64,000 nucleotides of DNA from Chitinophagaceae bacterium (lineage in GTDB: Bacteria > Bacteroidota > Bacteroidia > Chitinophagales > UBA10324). Positions 17,401 through 25,008 of the stretch are shown piece by piece; within the stretch, counting starts at the first letter, position 1, and each line of letters begins with the position of its first letter. The DNA is taken from the NCBI GenBank assembly GCA_016717285.1, contig JADKFU010000001.1:1-64000 (forward strand). Direction: 5' to 3'. The translations under genes were made by a program, and so were the position numbers. The notes beneath the pieces were generated by a model. The model saw nothing but the letters and a program-made list of their open reading frames with translations. It was not told the DNA's origin and did not search any database.

Positions 17401-17979
17401 ATGGAAACTCAGGTTCTCAATGATGAAGCCCTTGTGCTTCAGTACATGCATGGTAATGAACAAGCCCTTGAAATTTTAATCAGGAGGCACAAAAGTAAAG
17501 TATTCACCTCCATTTTCATGTTTGTGCGTGATCAATACCTGGCAGAAGATCTCTTTCAGGACACATTTATTAAAGTAGTGAAAAAACTACGTGCGCAACA
17601 GTACCAGGAGGAAGGCAAGTTTTTGCCTTGGGTAATGCGTATTGCACACAACCTTTGTATTGATTTTTACCGGAAAACAAAACGAACTCCACAGATTACC
17701 ACACCTGAAGGTTTTGACATTTTCAATGTCCTGCAGTTTGCAGATGGTAACCCTGAAAAAATGCTGATTCGTAAGCAATCACATCAAAAAGTAAGAGAAA
17801 TGGTAGATCATCTGCCTGTGGAGCAGAAAGAAGTTGTAATACTGCGTCATTATGCGGATCTCAGTTTTAAAGAAATCTCAGAAATTACCAATGTCAGCAT
17901 CAATACAGCGCTGGGGCGCATGAGGTATGCTTTAATCAATCTGAGAAAGATGCAACAGGAGAAGCAAATTGCATTGTAG
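17401..17979 (+). CDS. ECF-family RNA polymerase sigma factor
   Basis: 192 residues. Region 2 spans about 10-90: ALVLQYMHGNEQALEILIRRHKS, then DQYLAEDLFQDTFIKVVKKL, with the FLPWVMRIAHNLCIDFYRK stretch for promoter melting. Region 4 spans about 125-180 as VEQKEVVILRHYADLSFKEISEITNVSINTALGRMRYAL, with the helix-turn-helix that reads the -35-like element. It directs RNA polymerase to an unknown set of promoters. There is no anti-sigma FecR-like gene after it; instead an 81-residue protein follows. The start is ATG 17401; no T9SS or FecI signal links it to iron uptake. Confidence 0.93.
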   Translation: METQVLNDEALVLQYMHGNEQALEILIRRHKSKVFTSIFMFVRDQYLAEDLFQDTFIKVVKKLRAQQYQEEGKFLPWVMRIAHNLCIDFYRKTKRTPQITTPEGFDIFNVLQFADGNPEKMLIRKQSHQKVREMVDHLPVEQKEVVILRHYADLSFKEISEITNVSINTALGRMRYALINLRKMQQEKQIAL

Positions 17980-18121
17980 CCGGGAATCCGGCAGTAATTA
18001 TTCAGAATTATTAGAATGGTGAAAGGTGGCCGCGTGCCAAAAAATTAGTTTGGCTTATACAATATGTGTTGAGAATGGCGTTGTAAGGGAGTTCTTTTTA
18101 AAACAGAACTTAACCTTTCAG

Positions 18122-18367
18122 ATGCCTATGACACACAACTTTACACCGAACGATCTCCTCCGTTTCCTTTACAGGGAAACAAGTCCTGCCGAAGATTCCT
18201 CCATTAAAAAGTGGATTACTGAAGATGCCGCAGCGGCCCAGCTGTTTCAGAAACTTGCAGACACCAGCAATGCTCTTGATATGGCAGAAATGGAGCCCAG
18301 CGAGTCTTCCATAAATATTATCCTGGATTTCAGCAAGGAAACTGCTCATGAGGAGAGCCATGCATAA
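18122..18367 (+). CDS. Small protein paired with the ECF sigma factor (81 aa)
   Basis: Trimmed to ATG 18122 (MPMTHNFTPNDLLRFLYRETS); a longer open frame to 18026 has no good start. The protein is acidic and helical, with FTPNDLLRFLYRETSPAEDSSIKKWI followed by a tail. It has no zinc-finger anti-sigma motif H-x3-C-x2-C and no membrane helix. Its position 143 bases after the sigma gene suggests a cofactor, antagonist or coregulated partner. I recall similar small proteins beside Bacteroidota sigma factors, without an assigned function. Confidence 0.6.
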   Translation: MPMTHNFTPNDLLRFLYRETSPAEDSSIKKWITEDAAAAQLFQKLADTSNALDMAEMEPSESSINIILDFSKETAHEESHA

Positions 18368-18482
18368 AACATGCTGCAGGCTCAGAACTAAATCCACTCC
18401 GTAAATTTCACGTTCAAATAGAGATCAATTCATTCCTTTTCATTTTCGATAGGAGTTGGTCTGAGCAGTGTTATCTTTGTTC

Positions 18483-19175
18483 ATGACCCGGAAGGAGCGA
18501 TATGAAGGCATTCTTGCTTACTTTGAACAGCATCAACCAAATGCAGCGACTGAACTCGACTATGAATCACCTTTTCAATTATTGGTGTCGGTTATCCTTT
18601 CTGCTCAGTGCACCGACAAGCGGGTGAATTTAACGACACCTGCTTTATTTGCAAGATTCCCTGATCCCGAAACCCTGTCAAAGGCAACTGCTGAAGAAGT
18701 ATTTCCGCTGGTGAAAAGTATCAGTTATCCAAACAACAAGGCAAAATTTTTAGTAGCCATGGCAAAGATGCTGATTGAAAAATTCAACGGTGAAGTGCCT
18801 TCTGATATAGACCAGTTGCAATTGCTTCCCGGAGTCGGACGGAAAACAGCCAATGTAATCGCCTCTTGCGTTTTTAACCAGCCCAAAATGGCGGTAGATA
18901 CCCATGTTTTCCGGGTATCGGCAAGGTTGGGATTGACAAAAGGAGCAAAGAATCCGCTTCAGACGGAACTGCAATTAATCAGGCATATTCCCGAAGATAA
19001 AATTTATCTCGCTCATCACTGGCTGATTTTACATGGAAGATATGTTTGCCTGGCAAGAAGCCCGAAGTGCAGTGAATGTGCAATCAGGCAGTTTTGTAGT
19101 TATTATGAAAAGCTCGAAAAGAAGAATTTTCTGAGGCAAAATAGAACTGTCAAAGCTTCTACTGCACAAAATAGT
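18483..19175 (+). CDS. nth: Endonuclease III
   Basis: Reported boundaries use ATG 18483 and end within the frame that stops at 19190; see the separate note on the stop. The protein (235 residues to 19190) carries the HhH-GPD core: helix-hairpin-helix LPGVGRKTANV with catalytic lysine K121, the catalytic aspartate D139 in VDTHVFRV, and a [4Fe-4S] ligand set C189-x6-C196-x2-C199-x5-C205. It removes oxidised pyrimidines and cleaves at AP sites in base excision repair. A TATCTTTG box at 18472 is too close to this ATG for a normal leader and may be chance. The tail beyond the cluster (RQNRTVKASTAQNSSLPE) is not part of the usual fold. Confidence 0.9.
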
Positions 19176-19190
19176 TCACTACCGGAATAA
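19176..19190 (+). other. 3' end of nth, through the stop codon
   Basis: Last five codons (including stop) of the endonuclease III frame, which runs unbroken from 18483 to 19190. Read this and the preceding entry as one gene, 18483-19190, 235 residues. Confidence 0.9.
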
Positions 19191-19202
19191 TTGGAATACA
19201 AA

Positions 19203-19235
19203 AAGAAAGGCGCTTCATTTTGAGGCGCCTTTCTT
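19203..19235. terminator. Rho-independent terminator after nth
   Basis: Perfect 11-base hairpin: AAGAAAGGCGC at 19203-19213 and its complement at 19225-19235 with an 11-base loop. The A/T-rich arms make it usable in both directions, ending nth and limiting read-through from tRNA-Phe. Confidence 0.8.
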
Positions 19236-19243
19236 ATAGAATG

Positions 19244-19316
<73 letters not shown>

Positions 19317-19440
19317 GAAACCCTTCGAATTAAACAGCTTGTTTGAAACAGCCATTTTCGAAAGGACTGCAAAAGTAATCGTTTTAGTAAAAAAGAAAAA
19401 TCGTTAAACCGGAATATTCCATGAAATCGAAATAATATGG

Positions 19441-19944
19441 CTAGATTTCTAAGGGAATCTTTAAAAAAAGAGAGATTTCAGTAGATAAGATTGACAAAGT
19501 TTCTTTGTTTTTCGATTCCGCAATTTTCACCAAGATGCCATCATCCTTCAGGAGGTAAAGACTGAAATACTCAGCTTGATGTTTTTTCATTAAGATGCTG
19601 TCAATGGAAGTAAGGGGATACGAATAAATCTTTTGCAGATATCCGAGGTGCTTATAAATGCAGTAGCAGTTGGAATCACGCTTATCGAAGACCACCATTC
19701 CGTTGGCTGATAAAATCCATACTCCGGCAAATAATATGATGGTTGATAGTGCCAGGGGTATTACAGCAAAAGTGGCATCGAGAAATCCTCTGAAGAGCAT
19801 GGAGCAAACGAAAGTAATAGTACCTACTATAAAAACCGGGTTCCACACTTTATTGCGAATACTTACCATCATCAGGTGTTGCTCCGCATTTTCTTTGATT
19901 ATCGGAGCATTTACATAATTCAACCACCGTATTGTTTTTTTCAA
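19441..19944 (-). CDS. Membrane protein with two TM helices
   Basis: 167 residues beginning at TTG 19944 (no ATG is available before M31). Two adjacent membrane helices lie at about 37-55 (VFIVGTITFVCSMLF) and 60-82 (FAVIPLALSTIILFAGVWIL), followed by a cytoplasmic beta-rich tail of 85 residues (NGMVVFDKRDSNCYCIY, SYPLTSIDSILM, YFSLYLLKDDG). The tail resembles the PH-like fold of small bacterial membrane proteins, but this is a visual impression. No function is assigned. Confidence 0.6.
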   Translation of the reverse strand: MKKTIRWLNYVNAPIIKENAEQHLMMVSIRNKVWNPVFIVGTITFVCSMLFRGFLDATFAVIPLALSTIILFAGVWILSANGMVVFDKRDSNCYCIYKHLGYLQKIYSYPLTSIDSILMKKHQAEYFSLYLLKDDGILVKIAESKNKETLSILSTEISLFLKIPLEI

Positions 19945-20029
19945 ACCGTTTGATTTTGAAGGAACAAAAATGAATGTAAAATTTTAATCGACGTATTTTG
20001 TCGACGCTTAAATAATACCTTTCCCAATA

Positions 20030-21226
20030 ATGCTTTCCGAACGTCAGTTATTTCTAAGGCATGTTGCCCAAACTTCCGATGCACCTATGATGCTGGAGAT
20101 TGAACGGGCGGAAGGTATCTATTTATACGATGTAAATGGCAAAGCATACATTGACCTTATCTCCGGTATAAGCGTAAGCAGTATTGGTCACCTGCATCCG
20201 GATGTGATTAACGCTATCGGAGCCCAGCTGAAAAAGTATTTACACTTGATGGTATATGGTGAATTTGTGCAATCGCCGCAAGTTAAGTATGCTGCATTGC
20301 TTACAGCTTTTCTGCCCGAAAAATTAAACACGGTCTATTTTACCAATTCGGGAACAGAAGCTACGGAAGGCGCGATGAAACTTGCAAAACGGCTGACAGG
20401 CAGAACTTCCTTTGTTTCGTTTCATAATTCTTATCATGGTCATACGCAGGGTGCTTTAAGCATTATGGGCAATGAATACTGGAAGCAGGCCTTTCGTCCA
20501 TTATTGCCAGGTAATCAATTGTTGAATTTTAACGATCAATTTGGATTGGAGAAAATCACCACTGAAACGGCAGCGGTTATAATGGAGCCTGTGCAGGCGG
20601 AAGCGGGTATCGTTCTTCCTTCACATGATTTTCTTAAGCTGATAAGGTCGCGCTGCACTGAAACAGGAACATTATTGATTCTTGATGAGATTCAAACGGG
20701 TATGGGCCGCACAGGCACATTGTTTTGTTTTGAGCAATACGGAATCGTTCCTGATATTCTTTTAACTGCAAAAGCATTTGGAGGTGGAATGCCTTTAGGT
20801 GCTTTTATTTCTTCATCAGAAAATATGCAATCATTAACCCATGATCCTGTTCTCGGACACTTAACTACATTTGGCGGTCATCCGGTATCGTGCGCGGCCG
20901 GTCATGCTGCACTGGAAGTTTTATTGAAAGAAAATTTGATGTCCGGTGTTGAATACCGTCGCAGTCTATTCCAAAAATATCTTGTACATCCTGCAATCAA
21001 ATCATTCAGAAGTATTGGATTGCTGATAGCACTTCAATTTGAAGAAGAAGTATTCTGCAAAAAAGTGATTGCGAATTGCATCGCGTCGGGAGTAATTACA
21101 GATTGGTTTTTATTTAACGGAAGCTGCCTGCGAATTGCTCCGCCGTTGTTAATAACTGAAATAGAAATAGTATGCGCTTGTGAATTGATCCTTCAGGCAA
21201 TAGAAAAGACAAGCAATCAATCATGA
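20030..21226 (+). CDS. Class III aminotransferase (acetylornithine/ornithine type)
   Basis: 398 residues of the fold-type I PLP family. Visible sites: N-S-G-T-E-A-T-E-G-A-M-K-L-A-K for phosphate binding, H-N-S-Y-H-G-H-T-Q-G, the aspartate of LLILDEIQTGMGRTG, and the Schiff-base lysine K248 in LLTAKAFGGGMPLGA. Such enzymes transfer the omega-amino group of ornithine, acetylornithine, GABA or similar donors. The substrate cannot be fixed without comparison; no arg genes lie beside it. The stop overlaps the start of the next gene (ATGA at 21223-21226), showing translational coupling to the Ycf48-like lipoprotein. Confidence 0.9.
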   Translation: MLSERQLFLRHVAQTSDAPMMLEIERAEGIYLYDVNGKAYIDLISGISVSSIGHLHPDVINAIGAQLKKYLHLMVYGEFVQSPQVKYAALLTAFLPEKLNTVYFTNSGTEATEGAMKLAKRLTGRTSFVSFHNSYHGHTQGALSIMGNEYWKQAFRPLLPGNQLLNFNDQFGLEKITTETAAVIMEPVQAEAGIVLPSHDFLKLIRSRCTETGTLLILDEIQTGMGRTGTLFCFEQYGIVPDILLTAKAFGGGMPLGAFISSSENMQSLTHDPVLGHLTTFGGHPVSCAAGHAALEVLLKENLMSGVEYRRSLFQKYLVHPAIKSFRSIGLLIALQFEEEVFCKKVIANCIASGVITDWFLFNGSCLRIAPPLLITEIEIVCACELILQAIEKTSNQS

Positions 21227-22221
21227 AAGCATCAGTGGACAACTTTTACTTTCAATTCAGGCTGTGTAGTTGTTTGTCATTAGCTCCTTTTATTTCATTG
21301 TGCATCCTCGTTTCTTCCTGTAAGAAGGAAAAGACAACTTTTGTTTTTGCTGAACTTAATTCAGGGATCAGTCATGACCTGAATGATATTTATTTTGTAA
21401 ATGACTCAACAGGTTATACCTGCGGAGGTGACCGTTACATCGAAGGAAATATTTTAAAAACAACTGACGGAGGCGCAACCTGGATGCCGCAGGGTGAAAA
21501 CCTTGAAAAGGCGCTGAACCGTATAAATTTTATTAGTTCCGATACCGGATTTATTGTTGGCATTGACGGTAAAATGTACAAAACGCTTGATGGAGGAAAT
21601 ACTTATATTCTGTATCAATCGGGAAGGTATCAACCACTCCATGATGTTTGGATGTTAAATGCGCATAAAGGATTTTGTTGCGGAGGTGATGGTTATAAGA
21701 CCGGATATATTTACACTACAAATGATGGAGGAGATAGTTGGAGCATTGATACCTTTCCGCAGGAATTCAGAAGTCTTTTTTTTACTGACGAAGAAACCGG
21801 TTTTGTGGCAGGATATGGTGCCATCTTCAAAACAATTGATGGCGGTGTAAACTGGCAATTCACAACTGCCAGTGGTGATTTTTTTCAATCTGTTTATTTT
21901 ACAAATGGGCAGACAGGTTATGTAGTGGGTAGTGAAGGCACAATTTTGAAAACAACCGATGGTGGAACAAATTGGAAACACCTTCGCAACGGAAATAACC
22001 TGCTTCAGGAAACATGGCACCTGGAACAAATTGTATTTCGGAATTCTACTGAGGGTTATATCATTGGGGAGAAAGGACTTTTTTTGAAAACAACAAACGC
22101 AGGCGAATCGTGGGAAGAGGTAGAAAATGCACCTTTAATTAACCTGCATGGAATCTCTTTGACGGAAGATGGAGGATATTTGTGCGGAGAAGGTGGGAAA
22201 ATTTACAGATTTCTGGAGTGA
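21223..22221 (+). CDS. Ycf48-like beta-propeller lipoprotein
   Basis: 332 residues. A lipoprotein signal peptide ends in the lipobox L-V-S-S-C33. The mature part repeats the BNR/Ycf48 motif: TTDGGATW, TLDGGNTY, TTNDGGDSW, TIDGGVNW, TTDGGTNW and TTNAGESW, about every 40-45 residues, giving a six- or seven-blade propeller. In cyanobacteria Ycf48 assists photosystem II assembly; in Bacteroidota the related exported propellers are of unknown role, probably surface-exposed. It overlaps the aminotransferase by four bases. Confidence 0.85.
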   Translation: MKASVDNFYFQFRLCSCLSLAPFISLCILVSSCKKEKTTFVFAELNSGISHDLNDIYFVNDSTGYTCGGDRYIEGNILKTTDGGATWMPQGENLEKALNRINFISSDTGFIVGIDGKMYKTLDGGNTYILYQSGRYQPLHDVWMLNAHKGFCCGGDGYKTGYIYTTNDGGDSWSIDTFPQEFRSLFFTDEETGFVAGYGAIFKTIDGGVNWQFTTASGDFFQSVYFTNGQTGYVVGSEGTILKTTDGGTNWKHLRNGNNLLQETWHLEQIVFRNSTEGYIIGEKGLFLKTTNAGESWEEVENAPLINLHGISLTEDGGYLCGEGGKIYRFLE

Positions 22222-22383
22222 TGGTTACCAGGGAGACGCGTTAAGGCACGGAGAATGATTTGATGATTATCTTTTATTTTCAACCAAATAATTCTTCACA
22301 TATCATTGAGAAAAAATGTTGATTTACTTTGGTTTTCATAATTGTATTCTTCACCAAATATTAATACTCACAATTTACATTGC

Positions 22384-23271
22384 ATGTTAACTATCGATCC
22401 AAAAGAAATTTCAGTTGCGCACCTTCATGGATACATGTTGTCATCCATCGCACCGCGACCAATTGCATTTGCAAGCACTGTAGATAAAGAAGGCAGACCA
22501 AATCTTTCACCATTCAGTTTTTTTAATGCTTTCGGGAGCAATCCTCCCACACTTATTTTTTCCCCGGCAAGACGTGTTCGTGATAACACCACTAAACATA
22601 CGCTCGATAATATTCTGGAAGTTCCTGAAGTGGTGATCAATACAGTGAATTATAATATGGTGCATCAGACTTCTCTTTCAAGCGTGGAGTTTGCAAAAGA
22701 CGTGAATGAATTTGAGAAGGCAGGATTCAGTCCGGTTCCATCAGAAAGAATAAAACCATTTCGGGTGAAGGAATCTCCCGTGCAATTTGAATGCAAGGTG
22801 ATCGAAGTAAAACCAATGGGAGATCAGGGCGGAGCAGCTAACCTGATTATTTGTGAAATAATATTGATGCACATCAGCGAATCGGTACTTAATGATCAGT
22901 CGCGCATTGATCAGCATAAAATGGATCTGGTTGCGCGTTTGGGAGGTGATTACTACGTACGTGCTTCCGGTTCTTCATTGTTTGAAGTACATAAACCCAA
23001 TACCAAACCTGCTATTGGCATTGATCAGCTTCCTGCTCTTATCAGAAACAGCAAGGTACTAACTGGTAATAATCTCGGACAATTAGGAAATGCTGAACAT
23101 CTTCCATCCAAAGAAGAGTTAGCGACAGTGAATGTATTCGAAGCTATGAATGAATTGATGGAACGATTTAACAATGATGCAGAATCCCTGGAATACCATC
23201 GTCATCTGCTCGCGAAAGAATATTTGGATGAAGGAAAGTTACTGGAAGGGTGGAAAGTTTTGCTGGGGTAG
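22384..23271 (+). CDS. Flavin reductase domain protein
   Basis: 295 residues from ATG 22384. The first 190 residues match the FMN-binding split barrel: SSIAPRPIAFASTVDKEGRPNLSPFSFFNAFGSNPPTLIFSPARR, with the SPFSFFN turn and ARR giving the FMN contacts, then EFECKVIE. The 100-residue C-terminal extension (KPNTKPAIGIDQLPALI and a helical tail) is beyond the minimal flavin reductase. The family includes NAD(P)H:flavin oxidoreductases and related hydroxylase partners; the real substrate is unclear. No monooxygenase partner is nearby. Confidence 0.85.
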   Translation: MLTIDPKEISVAHLHGYMLSSIAPRPIAFASTVDKEGRPNLSPFSFFNAFGSNPPTLIFSPARRVRDNTTKHTLDNILEVPEVVINTVNYNMVHQTSLSSVEFAKDVNEFEKAGFSPVPSERIKPFRVKESPVQFECKVIEVKPMGDQGGAANLIICEIILMHISESVLNDQSRIDQHKMDLVARLGGDYYVRASGSSLFEVHKPNTKPAIGIDQLPALIRNSKVLTGNNLGQLGNAEHLPSKEELATVNVFEAMNELMERFNNDAESLEYHRHLLAKEYLDEGKLLEGWKVLLG

Positions 23272-23322
23272 CGTTTAGTGGTGGGTTCTGTGGGGGGAGC
23301 GTGTTGTATGTTTTAAGTTTTC

Positions 23323-23401
23323 GCAAAGAAAAAAAAAGAAAAAAAAAAAAAAAAAAAAAAGGGAAAAAAAAAAAGGGGGGAGACGCGGAAAAAAAAAAAA
23401 A
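23323..23401. repeat. Poly-A/poly-G low-complexity stretch
   Basis: Between 23323 and 23401 the sequence is almost only A runs (up to about 22 A) and short G runs on one strand, with no other content. It follows a G-rich 40 bases. It is unlike any other intergenic DNA in the window and is most likely a consensus or joining artefact; a real homopolymer tract cannot be excluded. Confidence 0.7.
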
Positions 23402-23406
23402 CTCAC

Positions 23407-23577
23407 TTAAACTTGAGCATTAAAGTTATAAAGAGTATCAAATTGCTGTTGATCGGTATTGAAAATATAAACAACCTGATTGGATTGTAATACATAATTA
23501 TCATTCAGTGAATAGTGAATTAATGGATCATTGTTGGTGTCATTTTTTGGGTCATGAGTAAAGTCCTTATAAAGCAT
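23407..23577 (-). CDS. Possible small protein (56 aa)
   Basis: ATG 23577 opens 56 codons ending at 23407, with an Asn/Asp-rich start (HDPKNDTNNDP) and a beta-type second half (NYVLQSNQVVYIFNTDQQQFDTLYNFNAQV). The composition looks coding, and it lies directly against the artefact-like poly-A stretch, so it could be the N-terminal remnant of a longer gene lost at a faulty join. Function unknown. Confidence 0.3.
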   Translation of the reverse strand: MLYKDFTHDPKNDTNNDPLIHYSLNDNYVLQSNQVVYIFNTDQQQFDTLYNFNAQV

Positions 23578-23643
23578 AGGTTAAATGTTATAAGTGTAAA
23601 ATAGGAAATTATGAAGTAATGAAGGGAACGGAGTTGCGGTTTT

Positions 23644-24909
23644 TTAGCTTTTTATAAATTTCACTCTTATGCTTTTATTTTGGGTTTTCATTTCTAAAAA
23701 ATAGATACCTGTAAGCAAAGCTGCAATGTTTATAAAGGGCGGTATTTTATCCACTTTCAATATACTTCTGCCGTATACATCAAAAATTTCAAGCTGTACT
23801 GGTTGTTCAGTAAATTGTGTTGCATAGGAAAGTTGCAATTGATTTTGTGCAGGGTTAGGGAAGACTGTAAGCGATGTTTCTGTTGCAGAAATATTTTCAA
23901 TTCCCACATTGTAATTCACATTCCATCCAATGTCTTTTAAAATCCCCATTACAATGGGTCCGGGATCATGCACTGCATTGGAAGCACCGGCAAAAGGCGT
24001 CATCAGTTCATTGATGTTGCCTGCGGGATAAGTGGATTCATTCAGGTGGAGCAAGCTGGAACCCAGTGAAAAAGTAGTTGGTGCATACATTCTTGGCTTC
24101 ACACCGCCATTCATCAGCAAAGCATTTTCACCATCAAAATAAATTTGATTGCCAGTGAATTGGCTTTTCAATTCAGTAGAAGGATTCGGAAAGGTGATTA
24201 GAAAATTACCACTTGCATCTTCAAGCTTAGCATCAAAAATGCCTGGCAATGTGTCGAGATCCGGCCATGGAAATGAAGTAACAATAGGTGCGAAATCGGC
24301 AGCCTGTAATAGTCCAAATGAGCCATTGGTGCCCACTACTTTTCCCAATCCAACAAAGCCTAATCCGTGACATATTTCATGAAGCACGATAGATACCAGA
24401 TCATATTTACCACCGGGACAATTTCCATCAACACCATAATACCAACTGGTCGTACTGTTCAGATAAAGATCAAAATCAAATTCGCCCGGATTCAATTCTA
24501 TTCCCGCAATTGAATTGGCAAGTGATGTAGCATACCAGGTATTAGGTTGCGGCGCATCTGTAAAATCTTTTCTTCCATTGGGCAACGTAATACCTAACAA
24601 GCCAGGCACCAATGGCACGAAGTACGTATTCACTTTAATACTCACGGTTGAATTGAGCAATGATGACCAGATGTCAGCTGCAAACTGAAAGGCTGTTTGT
24701 GCTTCAGTTGTATATCCGTTGTAGGTAATTGAAAAAGATGCCGAGCGTATACCTTCACTAAAACTTGCCGGAGGTGGAATGTAAACCGGTTCCTGCGTTT
24801 CACCTGCCCTTATATCGTCGGGGTTGAAATGAGTTTGTGCAATGGATATTGTGGAAGCCAGCAATAAGAAAATTAAAAAACAACAGGATGCAGGTAAGTG
24901 AAATTTCAT
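23644..24909 (-). CDS. Secreted HExxH metalloprotease-like protein with T9SS tail
   Basis: 421 residues. A signal peptide (about 1-25, LLLASTISIAQ) is followed by a catalytic-like region with H177-E178-I-C-H181-G-L-G-F, the HExxH zinc motif of metallopeptidases with a GF continuation. The upstream segment (SFSITYNGYTTEAQTAFQFAADIWSSLLNSTVSIKV) is typical of M10/M57-like secreted proteins that begin with a sheet before the helix. The last 75 residues are a T9SS type A sorting domain (TSLTVFPNPAQNQLQLSY, then a GIYFLEMKT ending). A third zinc ligand is not obvious after GF, so activity is inferred only. It is followed by no partner; the M16 gene is divergent. Confidence 0.75.
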   Translation of the reverse strand: MKFHLPASCCFLIFLLLASTISIAQTHFNPDDIRAGETQEPVYIPPPASFSEGIRSASFSITYNGYTTEAQTAFQFAADIWSSLLNSTVSIKVNTYFVPLVPGLLGITLPNGRKDFTDAPQPNTWYATSLANSIAGIELNPGEFDFDLYLNSTTSWYYGVDGNCPGGKYDLVSIVLHEICHGLGFVGLGKVVGTNGSFGLLQAADFAPIVTSFPWPDLDTLPGIFDAKLEDASGNFLITFPNPSTELKSQFTGNQIYFDGENALLMNGGVKPRMYAPTTFSLGSSLLHLNESTYPAGNINELMTPFAGASNAVHDPGPIVMGILKDIGWNVNYNVGIENISATETSLTVFPNPAQNQLQLSYATQFTEQPVQLEIFDVYGRSILKVDKIPPFINIAALLTGIYFLEMKTQNKSIRVKFIKS

Positions 24910-25008
24910 TTTTGCCAGGCTTAACTTTTAATGGATGATTGCTGAAGGCTGTTGACTAAAGATATGAATTTGCAACTTACTATGTAGCTTCGGCCCAAAT
25001 ACCTTTCC

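Noticed and set aside
18472..18479. TATCTTTG as the promoter of nth
   Set aside because: It is only four bases from the ATG, so it would need a leaderless or shorter product; not convincing.
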